Positions 50,155 to 60,701 of a DNA stretch of 64,000 nt are shown here, piece by piece. The notes under the pieces were generated by a model that was not told the origin of the DNA, did no database searches, and saw only the letters and a program-made list of their open reading frames with translations. Both the position numbers and the translations under genes were made by a program. Each line of letters opens with the position of its first letter. Position 1 is the first letter of the stretch. Origin of the DNA: Gordonia araii NBRC 100433 (GTDB lineage Bacteria > Actinomycetota > Actinomycetes > Mycobacteriales > Mycobacteriaceae); the NCBI RefSeq assembly GCF_000241265.1, contig NZ_BAEE01000061.1:103165-167164 (forward strand), in the 5' to 3' direction.

Positions 50155-50632
50155 AGCCGCCCAGCGGAATCTCGGGCAGGCCGAGCTTCCGGTGATCCCA
50201 GCTGCGGATCCGATCGGCCTTCACACGCACGGCGACGCGCTTGTGCATCATCTGGTCCACCATCGGCCGCAGCTCGTCGGTGTACGGGCCGTTGTAGCGC
50301 TCCCAGACGCTGATCCCGGTGGCCAGCGTGTTCTCCTCGTCGTCGAAGATCTCCGCGGTGCCCTCGATGGCAACGCCGCGCAGCTGGTCGTAGGTGTGGC
50401 CGGCCTCGACGAGCACCGAGCACCGCGGGTTGCGGCGCAGGTTGACGGCCTTCTGCGACTTGGCCTTCGTCTCGAACCACAGCTCGCCGTCGATGACCCC
50501 GTACCACATGGCGACGAGGTGGATCGCGCCGTCGCGTCCCGTCGTGGCAAGCGTGGCCGTGCGCTGCTCGGCGATGAAGTCCGCGAACTCGTCGTCGGAC
50601 ATGACGATGTCTTTGCGTTGGTTGACGCCCAT
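50117..50632 (-). CDS. PPOX-class F420/flavin-dependent protein (Rv2991-like)
   Basis: 171 residues of the pyridoxamine-phosphate-oxidase-like split barrel: [56 protein letters not shown] (cores LATTGRDG and [14 protein letters not shown]), and the end [17 protein letters not shown]. The [14 protein letters not shown] pattern is that of F420-binding FDOR-B proteins. Substrate unknown. The syntenic Rv2991 also lies between the gltX/tRNA locus and the IclR gene. Start at ATG 50632; ATG 50602 is possible. Confidence 0.85.
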   Translation of the reverse strand: MGVNQRKDIVMSDDEFADFIAEQRTATLATTGRDGAIHLVAMWYGVIDGELWFETKAKSQKAVNLRRNPRCSVLVEAGHTYDQLRGVAIEGTAEIFDDEENTLATGISVWERYNGPYTDELRPMVDQMMHKRVAVRVKADRIRSWDHRKLGLPEIPLGGSTAQYLNPPTAH

Positions 50633-50659
50633 GGACCGACCCTAACGGGTGGCCAAAGG

Positions 50660-51394
50660 TCAGTCGACGGTATGGGCCAGCCGCTCCTGTAATGCTTCCG
50701 CGGCGGCGAGGAGATCAGCCGCCCAACGCGCCCCCGGACGTCGGCCGATGCGCTCGACCGGCCCGGAGACGGAGATGGCCGCGACGACCTCGCCGTCGAC
50801 GTCGCGCACCGGCGCCGAGACGCTGGCGACGCCGGCCGCGCGCTCGGCGACGCTCTGCGCCCAGCCCTTCCGCCGGACGTCGGCGAGGGTGCGTTCGGCG
50901 AAAACGCTGTCGTCGAGGAGCGGGGCGCGCACTCCCTCGGGGGCCCACGCGAGCAGAACCTTGGCCGCCGAACCGGCGGTCATCGGCAGACGGCTGCCGA
51001 CCGGAACGGTGTCGCGCAGCCCGCTGGGCGGTTCCAGCGCGGCGACGCAGATCCGCTCGGCCCCGTCGCGCCGATAGATCTGGACCGACTCCCCGGTGAT
51101 CTCGCGCAGTCGCGGCAGGATGGCCAGCGCCGCGTCGGGAATGCGGTCGGCGTGGGAGCCGGACAGCTCGCGCAAGGCCGGTCCCGACACCCAGCGCCCG
51201 GTCGTGTCGCGTGCGATCAACCGGTGGACCTCCAGGCCGACGGCCAGGCGGTGCGCAGTGGCCCGGGGCAGACCGGTCGCCGCGCATAGCTCCGCGAGAT
51301 TGCACGGCGAGGCTGCGACGGCGGTCAGGACGGTCACCGCCTTGTCCAGCACGCCGATTCCGCTGACCGGCTCCGGTGCGGTATCATTTCTCAT
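50660..51394 (-). CDS. IclR family regulator of leuCD (NdgR/LtbR-like)
   Basis: 244 residues. N-terminal winged helix [44 protein letters not shown] (cores [19 protein letters not shown] and [10 protein letters not shown]), C-terminal effector domain with [29 protein letters not shown]. Divergent from leuC with a perfect palindrome in the 75-bp gap, the arrangement of NdgR (Streptomyces) and LtbR (Corynebacterium), which repress leuCD and are linked to leucine supply. Matches Rv2989. Expected to be autoregulatory. Confidence 0.9.
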   Translation of the reverse strand: MRNDTAPEPVSGIGVLDKAVTVLTAVAASPCNLAELCAATGLPRATAHRLAVGLEVHRLIARDTTGRWVSGPALRELSGSHADRIPDAALAILPRLREITGESVQIYRRDGAERICVAALEPPSGLRDTVPVGSRLPMTAGSAAKVLLAWAPEGVRAPLLDDSVFAERTLADVRRKGWAQSVAERAAGVASVSAPVRDVDGEVVAAISVSGPVERIGRRPGARWAADLLAAAEALQERLAHTVD

Positions 51395-51402
51395 AAGCCG
51401 AT

Positions 51403-51420
51403 ACTATCTGTCCAGATAGT
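51403..51420. promoter_or_regulatory. IclR-family operator between the regulator and leuC
   Basis: ACTATCT-GTCC-AGATAGT, perfect 7-4-7 inverted repeat, 49 bp before the leuC start and 8 bp before the regulator start. Probable binding site of the adjacent IclR protein. Confidence 0.75.
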
Positions 51421-51469
51421 GAGATTCCAACAGTTGCAGCCCGATTGTTGGCAGAACGAGCGAGGAGCT

Positions 51470-52903
51470 ATGAGCAACAGCCCAGCCAAGCCCCGCACAC
51501 TTGCCGAGAAGGTGTGGGACGACCATGTCGTCGTGCGCGGTGAAGTCGACGAGTCGGGTCAGCGCAACCCGGATCTCATCTACATCGACCTCCATCTCGT
51601 CCACGAGGTCACCTCGCCGCAGGCCTTCGACGGTCTGCGGATGGCCGGGCGCCCGGTGCGCCGGACCGACCTCACCATCGCCACCGAGGACCACAACGTT
51701 CCGACGGTGGACATCGACAAGCCGATCGCCGACCCCGTCTCGCGCACCCAGGTGGAGACGCTGCGCCGCAACTGCGAGGAGTTCGGTGTACGCCTGCACC
51801 CGATGGGCGACGCCGAGCAGGGCATCGTCCACGTCGTCGGACCGCAGCTCGGTCTGACCCAGCCGGGCACGACGGTGGTGTGCGGCGACAGCCACACGTC
51901 CACCCACGGCGCGTTCGGCGCCCTGGCCATGGGCATAGGCACCTCGGAGGTCGAGCACGTCCTGGCCACCCAGACGCTGTCGCTGCGCCCGTTCAAAACC
52001 ATGGCGATCACCGTCGACGGTGAACTCCCGCCGGGCGTGACTAGCAAGGATCTCATCCTGGCCGTGATCGCCAAGATCGGTACCGGCGGCGGCCAGGGCT
52101 ACGTCCTGGAATACCGCGGCCCGGCCATCGAGAAACTGTCGATGGAAGCACGGATGACCATCTGCAACATGTCGATCGAAGCGGGTGCGCGCGCCGGCAT
52201 GATCGCGCCCGACGCGATCACCTACGAGTTCCTCAAAGGTCGTCCGCATGCTCCGACCGGCGACGACTGGGATACTGCCGTGGCCTACTGGGACAGTCTG
52301 CGCACCGACGAGGGCGCACAGTTCGACGCCGAGGTGCACATCGACGCCTCCGCGCTGACCCCCTTCGTCACATGGGGCACCAACCCCGGCCAGGGCGCGC
52401 CGCTCGGATCGGTCGTCCCCGACCCGGAGGACTTCGGCAACGACAACGACAAGCAGGCGGCGGCCCGCGCGCTGGAGTACATGGACCTCACGCCGGGCAC
52501 ACCGCTGCGCGAGGTGCCGGTCGACGCCGTGTTCGTCGGGTCGTGCACCAACGGGCGGATCGAGGATCTGCGGGCGGTGGCCGACGTGCTGCGCGACCGG
52601 CGACTCGCCGACGGCGTCAGAATGCTGATCGTGCCCGGCTCGATGAAGGTGCGGGCACAGGCCGAAGAGGAGGGCCTCGGCGAGATCTTCACGCGCGCGG
52701 GAGCGGAGTGGCGCCAGGCCGGATGCTCGATGTGCTTGGGCATGAACCCCGACCAGCTCTCGCCCGGGGAGCGCTGCGCGTCGACGTCGAACCGCAACTT
52801 CGAAGGACGTCAGGGCAAAGGCGGCCGGACCCACCTGGTCTCACCGGCCGTCGCGGCCGCGACCGCGGTGCGCGGCACCCTCTCATCGCCCGCGGACCTG
52901 TAG
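51470..52903 (+). CDS. leuC: 3-isopropylmalate dehydratase large subunit
   Basis: 477 residues. Aconitase-type Fe-S enzyme: VWDDHVVV start, [26 protein letters not shown], and cluster cysteines in [13 protein letters not shown] and [13 protein letters not shown]. Isomerises 2- to 3-isopropylmalate with LeuD. ATG 51470 follows GAGGAGCT; the upstream in-frame start at 51419 lies inside the operator. Followed 44 bp later by leuD. Confidence 0.96.
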   Translation: MSNSPAKPRTLAEKVWDDHVVVRGEVDESGQRNPDLIYIDLHLVHEVTSPQAFDGLRMAGRPVRRTDLTIATEDHNVPTVDIDKPIADPVSRTQVETLRRNCEEFGVRLHPMGDAEQGIVHVVGPQLGLTQPGTTVVCGDSHTSTHGAFGALAMGIGTSEVEHVLATQTLSLRPFKTMAITVDGELPPGVTSKDLILAVIAKIGTGGGQGYVLEYRGPAIEKLSMEARMTICNMSIEAGARAGMIAPDAITYEFLKGRPHAPTGDDWDTAVAYWDSLRTDEGAQFDAEVHIDASALTPFVTWGTNPGQGAPLGSVVPDPEDFGNDNDKQAAARALEYMDLTPGTPLREVPVDAVFVGSCTNGRIEDLRAVADVLRDRRLADGVRMLIVPGSMKVRAQAEEEGLGEIFTRAGAEWRQAGCSMCLGMNPDQLSPGERCASTSNRNFEGRQGKGGRTHLVSPAVAAATAVRGTLSSPADL

Positions 52904-52947
52904 CCGCACAACACATCTCCGCACAGACCACTCGGGAGTTCACCACC

Positions 52948-53535
52948 ATGGAACCGCTCACCACCCACACCGGTATCGGGGTGCCGCTACGGCGCAGCAA
53001 CGTCGACACCGACCAGATCATCCCCGCCGTCTACCTCAAGCGTGTGACGCGCACGGGATTCGAAGACGGCCTCTTCTCCTCCTGGCGGTCCGATCCGGAC
53101 TTCATCCTCAACACCGAGCCGTACAACAAGGGTTCGGTACTGGTCGCCGGACCAGACTTCGGCACCGGATCGTCGCGCGAGCACGCCGTCTGGGCACTCA
53201 TGGATTTCGGCTTCCGGGTCGTGCTGAGCTCGCGGTTCGCCGACATCTTCCGCGGCAACTCCGGCAAGGCGGGTTTGCTTGCGGCACAAGTGGATCAATC
53301 CGATATCGAGCTGTTGTGGAAGCGGCTGGAGAACCAGCCCGGCCTCGAACTCACGGTGGACCTGGCGGATAAGACCGTCAGCGCCGGCGACCTCGTCGTC
53401 CCGTTTCAGATCGACGACTACACGCGGTGGCGCCTCATGGAGGGCCTCGACGACATCGGGCTCACGTTGCGCGAAGTCGAGGCGATCGACGGTTTCGAGC
53501 GTTCGCGGCCGGCGTTCAAACCCACGACCCAGTAG
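52948..53535 (+). CDS. leuD: 3-isopropylmalate dehydratase small subunit
   Basis: 195 residues. Swivel domain with [47 protein letters not shown] (core GTGSSREHA) and [11 protein letters not shown]. Partner of LeuC in leucine synthesis, same operon. A short hairpin CCCTTG-N5-CAAGGG at 53549-53565 after the stop may end the transcript. Confidence 0.95.
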   Translation: MEPLTTHTGIGVPLRRSNVDTDQIIPAVYLKRVTRTGFEDGLFSSWRSDPDFILNTEPYNKGSVLVAGPDFGTGSSREHAVWALMDFGFRVVLSSRFADIFRGNSGKAGLLAAQVDQSDIELLWKRLENQPGLELTVDLADKTVSAGDLVVPFQIDDYTRWRLMEGLDDIGLTLREVEAIDGFERSRPAFKPTTQ

Positions 53536-53712
53536 TACCCTGCGGTAGCCCTTGCGGATCAAGGGGATTCGACGCGGCGCGCGACGCGCTGAGGTCTCCG
53601 GCTTGATGGACCTTTTGGAATTCGACGTTTAACGTGTTGTGTTAGCTACGCCACACTTTCTGTGTGAACTGGCTGCTCACCGGGACGAAGATCCAAGGTT
53701 GCGGAGGTCGAC

Positions 53713-54504
53713 ATGAACAAAGCAGAACTCATCGACGAATTGACGAAACGGCTCAAGGCGGATCGTCAGACCGCCACCGACGCCGTCGAGCAGTTCATCG
53801 ACACCGTTGTCCGCGCGGTGAATCGCGGTGAGAAGGTCACCATCACCGGATTCGGCGTATTCGAGAAGCGCAAGCGTGCACCGCGGGTGGCACGGAATCC
53901 TCGTACGGGCGAAACGGTCAAGGTGCGCGCCGTCTCGGTGCCGTCGTTCCGGCCCGGCGCGCAGTTCAAGTCCGTGATCGCGGGCAAGATGCGCCTGCCC
54001 GCGGGCGTGACCGCCGCCAAGCGCGGGGCGGTCGACGCCGCGACGGCCAAGAAAGCGGCACCCGCCAAGAAGGCTGCGCCGGCGAAGAAGGCTGCAGCCG
54101 TTAAGAAGGCGACACCGGCGAAGAAGACCGCAGCCGCCAAGAAGGCGACGCCCGCGAAGAAGGCGCCCGCCAAGACGGTCACCACTGCCAAGAAGGCCGC
54201 TCCGGCGAAAAAGGCGACGACGGCGAAGAAGGCAGCCGCCCCCGCCAAGAAGGTGAGCGCGACGAAGGCGCCGGCCAAGAAGGCGACGGCAACGAAGACG
54301 ACGGCGAAGAAGGCGCCGGCAAAGAAGGCTGCGCCGGCCAAGAAGACCACGGTCGCCAAGAAGGCGGCGCCGGTCAAGAAGGCCGCGCCGGCGAAGAAGA
54401 CTACGGCTACCAAGAAGGCCGCGCCAGCCAAGAAGGCTCCCGCGAAGACCGCGGCTGCCAAGAAGGCCCCCGCCAAGAAGGCACCGGCGAAGAGAGCGAA
54501 GTAG
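53713..54504 (+). CDS. hupB: HU-family nucleoid protein with lysine-rich tail
   Basis: 263 residues. Residues 1-90 are a normal HU fold: [59 protein letters not shown]. From about residue 110 to the end the protein is a histone-H1-like tail of PAKKA/AKKA repeats, as in mycobacterial HupB (Rv2986c) and actinobacterial HupS. The tail binds DNA and is modified in mycobacteria. GGAGGTCGAC before ATG 53713 is a strong ribosome site. Confidence 0.96.
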   Translation: MNKAELIDELTKRLKADRQTATDAVEQFIDTVVRAVNRGEKVTITGFGVFEKRKRAPRVARNPRTGETVKVRAVSVPSFRPGAQFKSVIAGKMRLPAGVTAAKRGAVDAATAKKAAPAKKAAPAKKAAAVKKATPAKKTAAAKKATPAKKAPAKTVTTAKKAAPAKKATTAKKAAAPAKKVSATKAPAKKATATKTTAKKAPAKKAAPAKKTTVAKKAAPVKKAAPAKKTTATKKAAPAKKAPAKTAAAKKAPAKKAPAKRAK

Positions 54505-54528
54505 GCGTCGCCCGAGCGCGGCCCCGGG

Positions 54529-55440
54529 CTATTCGTAGTCCGGCAGTGGATCGGCGATATGGTCGGCGGCGAGAACGCGGCCGTCGGCGTCGATTGACAA
54601 CACCCAGGTACTCGCCTTGCGGTTGCGGTTGGGTGGCACGGTGAAGCCGTCGCGCTCCGACCACCACTTCATCAGCGGTGCGATGGCCTTGCCTTGGCTG
54701 CAGACGACGTGAACACCGTCCTGCTTGCGCGCCAAGTCCACCATTCGCTGCCTCGCCCTTTCGGGATCATGGTCGTAGGCCTCTTCGGTCAGGCGCTTCT
54801 CGATATGGATCTTCTTGCCGCCGAGACGTTTCGACAGGGGTTCGAGCGTCTGGACGCACCTGGCGCGGTCCGCGGCGTGCAGGCGGCGGGCGCCGAACAA
54901 CGGCAAGAGGTCGGCCAACGCTTGCGCCTGCGCACGCCCGACCCGCTCGAGTGGCCGTTGCTCGTCGGGACCCGAATATCGTCCGCGGCGTCCCGCTTTG
55001 GCGTGGCGGACCAGCAGCAAGGTGTGCAGATCGGCGGGCAGTGAGAGGAATTCGTCGACCACCATCCGGTCGAGCGTGTAGGTCAGCATCGACCGCGCCT
55101 CGTCGGGGGTGACCCACGCCAGCTCGTCGACCTCCTTGTTGGCAGCGAACTCGCCGCCGGTCATCCGGGCCGACCAATACCGGACGTGCTTCCTCTTCGA
55201 CCCGTTCACCGCATAGGTGACCTGGCGAAGGTGGCGGCCCAGCGTCACCGTGTACCCGGTCTCCTCGAAGATCTCGCGGACCGCGGAGGCGTAGACCGTC
55301 TCCCCGGATTCGGTCTTGCCCTTGGGCAGCGTCCAGTCGTCGTATCGAGGGCGGTGGATGACGGCGATCTCGGGCCGTCCGGACTTCTCGTTCGGGCGCC
55401 ACAACACTCCGCCGCCGGCCCAGACAGCGCGCACGCTCAT
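54529..55440 (-). CDS. mutT1: MutT1-like Nudix hydrolase with C-terminal histidine phosphatase
   Basis: 303 residues, two domains. The Nudix box is complete: G-KTESG-E-TVYASAV-REIFEETGY (residues about 40-62). The second domain begins LLLVRHAKAG (phosphatase RHG-type motif) and has HVVCSQGKAIAPL. The two-domain form is that of M. tuberculosis MutT1 (Rv2985), which hydrolyses 8-oxo-dGTP and other nucleotides and then the product phosphate or dinucleotide. Cleans the nucleotide pool. Downstream of the FbiD-PPK1 frame with 8 bp spacing. Confidence 0.92.
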   Translation of the reverse strand: MSVRAVWAGGGVLWRPNEKSGRPEIAVIHRPRYDDWTLPKGKTESGETVYASAVREIFEETGYTVTLGRHLRQVTYAVNGSKRKHVRYWSARMTGGEFAANKEVDELAWVTPDEARSMLTYTLDRMVVDEFLSLPADLHTLLLVRHAKAGRRGRYSGPDEQRPLERVGRAQAQALADLLPLFGARRLHAADRARCVQTLEPLSKRLGGKKIHIEKRLTEEAYDHDPERARQRMVDLARKQDGVHVVCSQGKAIAPLMKWWSERDGFTVPPNRNRKASTWVLSIDADGRVLAADHIADPLPDYE

Positions 55441-55448
55441 GCGATGCG

Positions 55449-58382
55449 CTACGCCGACCCGGCCGCGGCGCGGCGGTAGCGGGCCATCAAATCGGTCTGG
55501 TGGTCGCGGACCTCGACGTCGGCGCCCGGCGACGCGGTCCAGCCGCCGTCGTGCCCGAGCACCCAGCACCTGGTGCGGGGGTCGAGCGCCGAGTCGAAAA
55601 TGTCGGCGAGCTGCTGGGTCAGCCGCGGGTTCTCCACCTTGACGAGAACCTCCACGCGCCGATCCAGGTTGCGGTGCATCATGTCGGCACTGCCGATCCA
55701 GAACTCGTCCTGGGCGCCGAACTGGAAGATGCGCGAGTGCTCCAGGAACCGCCCCAGAATCGATCGCACGGTGATGTTGTCGCTGACGCCGGGGATCGCC
55801 GGCCGCAGCGCGCAGATGCCCCGCACGACGATCTCCACGGGAACACCGGCCTGCGAAGCGCGGTAGAGCGCGTCGATGATCTGTTCGTCGACCAGCGCGT
55901 TGGCCTTCAACCTGATCCGCGCCGACCGGTCGCCTTCGCGGTGCCTCGCGATCTCGTTGCCGATCCGCTCGATGATTCCCGAACGGATGCCGTCGGGCGC
56001 CACGAGGAGATTGCGGTAGGAGTGCTTGCGCGAGTAGCCGGTCAGCGTATTGAAAAGATCGGTGAGATCGGCGCCGATCTCCGGTGCCGCGGTGAACAGG
56101 CCGACGTCCTCGTACAGGCGTGCCGTCTTCGGGTTGTAGTTGCCGGTTCCGATATGGCAGTAGCGGCGGATGGTCGACCCTTCTCGCCGCACCACCAGAC
56201 AGGTCTTGCAGTGGGTCTTGAGCCCGACGAGACCGTAGACGACGTGAACGCCGGCCTGCTCCAGTTTCCTCGCCCACTTGATGTTCGCCTGCTCGTCGAA
56301 CCGGGCCTTGATCTCCACCAGCGCGACGACCTGCTTGCCTGCCTCAGCCGCGGCGATCAGCGCATCGACGACGGGCGAGTCGCCCGAGGTGCGGTAGAGC
56401 GTCTGTTTGATGGCCAGGACCTGGGGGTCGGCGGCGGCCTGTTCGATGAAGCGCTGCACGCTCGTCGAGAAGGACTCGTAGGGGTGGTGAACCAAGACAT
56501 CGCCCTCGCGCAGCGTGGAGAAGACGCTCTTGGGCGTCTCGCGCTCGCCGAAAGCCGGGTTCGTCACGGGGACGAACGGCGGATCTTTCAGCGCTGGTCG
56601 GTCGACGTCGTAGATCTGGAACAGCGAGGACAGATCGAGGGGGCCGGGGACCGCGATCACGTCGGCGGGGTCGACGTCGAGTTCGCGGAGAAGGAGATCG
56701 AGCATGTGCTCGCTCATGTCTTCTTCGATCTCCAGCCGCACCGGGGAACCGAACCGGCGTCGGGCGAGCTCGCGTTCGAGCGCCTGCAGCAGGTCTTCGT
56801 CCCGGTCCTCGTCGACCTCGAAATCGGCGTTGCGGGTGATGCGGAACGCGTGGTGCTCGACGATGTCCATCCCGGGGAACAGCTCGCCCAGATTCGCCGA
56901 GATCACTTCCTCGAGCGGGAGGAATACGACGTCGCGGGGTCCGTCTTGGCCGGGTTCGGTTCCGACGAGCTGATCCACACGAAGGAACCGGGCAACGTTG
57001 TCGGGCACCTTGACGCGGGCGAAATGCTCGGCGCCGTCGGTGCGGTCGCGGACGGTGACCGCGAGATTCAGGCTCAGCCCGCTGATGTAGGGGAAGGGGT
57101 GCGCCGGGTCGACGGCGAGCGGGGTGAGAACGGGAAAGACCTGGTCGTTGAAGTAGCCGACGAGGCGTTCCCGCTGTGGGGCGTCGAGATCCGACCACGA
57201 GACGATGTGAATGCCCTCCTCGTCGAGCGCGGGTTTGACCGACTCGTTGAAGACGCGCGCCTGCCGCGTGGCGATCGACTGGGTGCGCAGCGCGATCCGA
57301 TGCAGTTGTTCGCGCGGGGACAAGCCGTCGGCCGATCGGACCGACAACCCGGTTTCGTCGCGGCGTTTGAGGCCGGCGACGCGGACCATGAAGAACTCAT
57401 CGAGATTCGAGGTGAAGATGGCCAGGAACTTGGCCCGTTCCAACAGGGGAAGCGATTGATCCTCGGCCAGCGCCAGGACGCGCGAATTGAAGTCGAGCCA
57501 GGACAATTCCCGGTTCAAATAGCGATCGGCGGGCAGGTCGGCGGATTCGTCGGGCTGTGCGGTCGCCGCGGGCGGGGCACCGGGGCCCGGGTCGGTGGTG
57601 ATGGTTTCGATAACGCGCGGCTCCACGGTGGTTGACGGAGTCTGGGCTGGAGTCTCGGGGGCGTCGGCGCTCACCGCCTCATCATGCACCACGCCGGGTG
57701 CCCCCGCATCCGATGGCAACGAGCGCGCGCGAAGCCACTCGGCGGTGGCCGCGCCGACCCCGATCCGCGCCGCGCGCGTCAGGTCGGCGAGGGTATCGAC
57801 GTCGGCCCGCAGGCCCGACCAGGCACCGTCGCCCGCTTCGTCTCCAGGGGTCAGATCGACCACTCCGGCGCGTCGGTGCGCAGCGGCCGAATCGGGGCCG
57901 AACAGGGGTGGTTCGTCGACGTCGACCGGGCGCAGCAGCGCCGCGGTGCCGGTGCCGTCGAGGTCGGCGATGAAGGACTGCCGGTGCAGCGAATCCGTGC
58001 GTTGTTCGTGGGCGCTCAGCGCGGCGAGCAAGCCATCGGCACTGGCGGCGGGCAGATCGGCCTGTAGGAACACCACCGAGTCGACCGCCGGATCGTGGTC
58101 GGCCAGCACGCGCTGGCCGTGGACGAAGGCCGCGTTCAAGCCTCGGGAATCGGCTGGTTCGTCCGCGGTCAGAGCGCCGGCCGATCGTGCGGCCTTGGCG
58201 ATCCGGGGATCGGGGGTGACCACGAGCGACGCCAGCCCGGCGTCGGCGGCCGCGGCGAGCGCATCGGACAACATGGCCAGGACCAGCGCGGCACGATCGT
58301 CGGCCTCGCCGTTCAGCCGCGTTTTCGCCTGCGGCAGCGGTTTGACCGCCAGCACTGCTCCCCAAGTCACGTACTCCATCAT
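55449..58382 (-). CDS. ppk1: FbiD (CofC-like) fused in frame to polyphosphate kinase PPK1
   Basis: 977 codons without a stop. Residues 1-220 match FbiD/CofC, the guanylyltransferase of F420 synthesis that activates phosphoenolpyruvate or phospholactate: [63 protein letters not shown]. Residues 221-282 are a flexible linker. Residues 283-977 are a full PPK1: [46 protein letters not shown], catalytic His in [28 protein letters not shown]. In M. tuberculosis these are separate neighbours Rv2983 and Rv2984. An internal GTG at 57674 would give a 741-residue PPK1, the size of Rv2984 (742), so separate initiation may also occur. MutT1 lies 8 bp downstream. ATG 58382 or 58379 starts. Confidence 0.85.
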   Translation of the reverse strand: MMEYVTWGAVLAVKPLPQAKTRLNGEADDRAALVLAMLSDALAAAADAGLASLVVTPDPRIAKAARSAGALTADEPADSRGLNAAFVHGQRVLADHDPAVDSVVFLQADLPAASADGLLAALSAHEQRTDSLHRQSFIADLDGTGTAALLRPVDVDEPPLFGPDSAAAHRRAGVVDLTPGDEAGDGAWSGLRADVDTLADLTRAARIGVGAATAEWLRARSLPSDAGAPGVVHDEAVSADAPETPAQTPSTTVEPRVIETITTDPGPGAPPAATAQPDESADLPADRYLNRELSWLDFNSRVLALAEDQSLPLLERAKFLAIFTSNLDEFFMVRVAGLKRRDETGLSVRSADGLSPREQLHRIALRTQSIATRQARVFNESVKPALDEEGIHIVSWSDLDAPQRERLVGYFNDQVFPVLTPLAVDPAHPFPYISGLSLNLAVTVRDRTDGAEHFARVKVPDNVARFLRVDQLVGTEPGQDGPRDVVFLPLEEVISANLGELFPGMDIVEHHAFRITRNADFEVDEDRDEDLLQALERELARRRFGSPVRLEIEEDMSEHMLDLLLRELDVDPADVIAVPGPLDLSSLFQIYDVDRPALKDPPFVPVTNPAFGERETPKSVFSTLREGDVLVHHPYESFSTSVQRFIEQAAADPQVLAIKQTLYRTSGDSPVVDALIAAAEAGKQVVALVEIKARFDEQANIKWARKLEQAGVHVVYGLVGLKTHCKTCLVVRREGSTIRRYCHIGTGNYNPKTARLYEDVGLFTAAPEIGADLTDLFNTLTGYSRKHSYRNLLVAPDGIRSGIIERIGNEIARHREGDRSARIRLKANALVDEQIIDALYRASQAGVPVEIVVRGICALRPAIPGVSDNITVRSILGRFLEHSRIFQFGAQDEFWIGSADMMHRNLDRRVEVLVKVENPRLTQQLADIFDSALDPRTRCWVLGHDGGWTASPGADVEVRDHQTDLMARYRRAAAGSA

Positions 58383-58457
58383 GGCAGGGGCGCGCGACCG
58401 GTCCGACTACACTCTGAGGCCACCCGCCTTCACCGAGGCGATGGGAGTGAGGCAGGA

Positions 58458-58985
58458 ATGGCGAAGACAGCGACGGCAATCGAATTCGACGGTCGGGTCG
58501 AGCAGATCGGCGACCGCCTGATCGTCCGGCTTCCGGACGAGGCAAGCGCGCAGCTCTCCTCGCGCGGTCAAGTGGCGGCCGCCGTGATCGTCGGCGGTCA
58601 CTCCGCGCAGACGGTCGTCGAACCCGACGGCCGCCGCGGTCACTGGCTGCCGGTCGACGAGGTGGCGGGAGTGGTCGCGGGTGACGACGTTCCGGTGCGG
58701 ATCGAGCCGACGAAGGAATGGCCCGAGCCGGTGAAGCCGGATGATTTCGCCGCGGCGCTCGACGATGCCCCCGACATCGGGGACCTGTGGAGAGAGATCA
58801 CCCCGATGGCCCGCTGGGAGTGGGTGCGCTGGATCAACGCCACCAAGAACCCCGACACGCGCCAGCGCCGGATCGACGTCGCGGTCGACAAGCTGCGGTC
58901 GGGTAAGCGCCGGCCGTGCTGCTTCGACCTGTCGTCCTGCACCGATCCGGAGGTCGCGAAGAGCGGCAAACTCGTCGAGGCCTGA
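58458..58985 (+). CDS. YdeI/OmdA family protein with DUF1905 domain
   Basis: 175 residues. N-terminal DUF1905 beta-barrel: IEFDGRVEQIGDRLIVRLPDEASAQLSSRGQVAAAVIV (cores IVRLPDEASAQL and SSRGQV). C-terminal OmdA/YdeI helical segment: FAAALDDAPDIGDLWREITPMARWEWVRWINATKNPDTRQRRI (cores MARWEWVRWI and NATKNPDTRQRRID). Such proteins are linked to bacteriocin resistance or cell-envelope roles with little evidence. GAGGCAGGA precedes the ATG. Divergent from the FbiD-PPK1 gene. Confidence 0.82.
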   Translation: MAKTATAIEFDGRVEQIGDRLIVRLPDEASAQLSSRGQVAAAVIVGGHSAQTVVEPDGRRGHWLPVDEVAGVVAGDDVPVRIEPTKEWPEPVKPDDFAAALDDAPDIGDLWREITPMARWEWVRWINATKNPDTRQRRIDVAVDKLRSGKRRPCCFDLSSCTDPEVAKSGKLVEA

Positions 58986-59054
58986 ACGCGCGCCGGACCG
59001 GCTACGCTGAAACGCGATATCGGGCAAACCGATTCGCGGTGAAAGGGGTTACGC

Positions 59055-60056
59055 GTGCAGGCGGTCGTGATGGGAGCCGGGTCGTGGGGGACGACGGTGG
59101 CAAAAGTGCTGGTCGACGCGGGTACGCCGACGCGGATCTGGGCACGGCGGCCAGAACTCGCCGAGGCCATCAACTCCTCGCACGAGAACCCCGACTACCT
59201 GAAGGGCATTCCGTTGCCCGAGGCCCTGCACGCCGTCAGCGATGTGGCCGAGGCGCTCGACGGCGCCGACGTCGTGGTGCTCGGGGTGCCGTCCCAATCG
59301 TTGCGCGGGAACCTGGAGCAGTGGTTGCCGCGCCTCAACGACGACATGGTCTTCGTGTCGCTGGCGAAGGGCGTCGAGACCTCGACGGTGATGCGGATGT
59401 CCGAGGTGATCGCGGATGTCACCGGTGCGGCGCCCGAGCGGATCGCCGTGCTGTCCGGGCCGAACCTGGCCAAAGAGGTCGCGGCCGGGCAGCCGGCCGC
59501 CACCGTGATCGGCTGTCCGGACGAGCAGCGCGCGGTCATGCTGCAGGAGGCGTTCTCCACCAGCTACTTCCGCCCGTACACGAACACCGACGTCATCGGG
59601 TGTGAGCTCGGCGGCGCGGTGAAGAACGTGATCGCGCTGGCGTGCGGCATGGCCTCCGGCGTCGGATTCGGGCAGAACACGCTGGCCACGATCATCACCC
59701 GCGGGCTCGCCGAGACGATCCGTCTCGGCGTGGCCGCCGGTGCCGACGTGCAGACGCTCGCCGGCCTGGCCGGCGTGGGCGATCTCGTCGCCACCTGCTG
59801 CTCACCGCTGTCGCGCAACCGGACCTTCGGCGTCGCGCTCGGCGAGGGAAAGACGCTGGAAGAGGCGCAGGCGGCGACCAACGGTCAGGTCGCCGAGGGA
59901 GTGAAGTCGTGTTCGTCGGTGCGTGCGCTGGCCGAGATCCACGGCGTGGACGTCCCTCTCACCGACGCCGTCCACCAGGTGTGCCACGAGGGGATGACTG
60001 TGCACGACGCGATCGCCATGCTGCTGGGTCGTCCGCGCAAGCCGGAGATCCGGTAG
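59055..60056 (+). CDS. gpsA: NAD(P)H-dependent glycerol-3-phosphate dehydrogenase
   Basis: 333 residues. Dinucleotide motif [41 protein letters not shown], the catalytic Lys in [13 protein letters not shown] and the [12 protein letters not shown] motif are complete. Makes sn-glycerol-3-phosphate for phospholipids. GTG 59055 follows AAAGGGGTTACGC. Equivalent of GpdA2 (Rv2982c). Confidence 0.95.
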   Translation: MQAVVMGAGSWGTTVAKVLVDAGTPTRIWARRPELAEAINSSHENPDYLKGIPLPEALHAVSDVAEALDGADVVVLGVPSQSLRGNLEQWLPRLNDDMVFVSLAKGVETSTVMRMSEVIADVTGAAPERIAVLSGPNLAKEVAAGQPAATVIGCPDEQRAVMLQEAFSTSYFRPYTNTDVIGCELGGAVKNVIALACGMASGVGFGQNTLATIITRGLAETIRLGVAAGADVQTLAGLAGVGDLVATCCSPLSRNRTFGVALGEGKTLEEAQAATNGQVAEGVKSCSSVRALAEIHGVDVPLTDAVHQVCHEGMTVHDAIAMLLGRPRKPEIR

Positions 60057-60075
60057 TCCGATAGCGCGGTGAGCG

Positions 60076-60657
60076 TCAGGGGTTCGGCAACTCCAACGGC
60101 GCGCGTGCGAGGTGCTTGTCGACGAGTGCGGTCACCTGGCTGATGGGGGCGCTGCCGGAGTCCCGCGGCAGCCACAGCGCGACGTAGGGCCGGTGATCGA
60201 CGGCGACGTACGCGACGCCGCCCTCACGCTCGTCGGTGATGAACCACTGCGCCGAGTCGACGACCTGCAGCCGCGACGACGGCGCGAGCGCGGCCGGACG
60301 GTCGACCCCGCACCGCAGCACCACGGTGTCGCCGTTGTCGGCGCGCCAGCGCGCTTTGGTCCCGGAGACCGACTTGTCGCCGTATCCGGCCAGGCTGTCG
60401 GGCAGCGCAGCCATCAACGGTGCGCAGGCCTGTTCCGTTCCGGCCGCGGCGCCCATGGTGTCGACGGGTGTCGGAGCATCGTCGCGCAGGACGGCGGCGA
60501 CGATGAATCCGACGAGGATCATCACCGGAATGGTGATCAGCGTCGCGAGGAAGGCCGGTGAGAGCCGGCCGTCGGCGTCGCGGAAGAGGGAGCCGCCTGC
60601 TTTCTCGGAGGCGTAGCGGCCGGTGGTGTCGTCGGGCAGGTCTTCATCAGCGGGCAC
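60076..60657 (-). CDS. DUF3515-family membrane protein
   Basis: 193 residues. An acidic cytosolic head, one transmembrane helix (LSPAFLATLITIPVMILVGFIVAAVL, residues about 36-58), then an extracytoplasmic domain with two cysteines (QACAPLM, VLRCGVD) and the DUF3515 landmarks VDSAQWFITDEREGGVAYVAVDHRPYVALWLP, cited by QWFITDEREGG and DHRPYVALWLP. Function unknown, conserved in Mycobacteriales beside gpsA and thiL. GTG 60657 is chosen since earlier starts overlap thiL. Confidence 0.82.
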   Translation of the reverse strand: MPADEDLPDDTTGRYASEKAGGSLFRDADGRLSPAFLATLITIPVMILVGFIVAAVLRDDAPTPVDTMGAAAGTEQACAPLMAALPDSLAGYGDKSVSGTKARWRADNGDTVVLRCGVDRPAALAPSSRLQVVDSAQWFITDEREGGVAYVAVDHRPYVALWLPRDSGSAPISQVTALVDKHLARAPLELPNP

Positions 60658-60701
60658 GCGACCAGCGTAGCGGTACCGTCGGCGCTCTAGACTGGACCAC
60701 C

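Noticed and set aside
53536..53712. Clear promoter for hupB
   Set aside because: Several weak -35/-10 pairs are possible (for example TTCGAC with TAGCTA) and none stands out.
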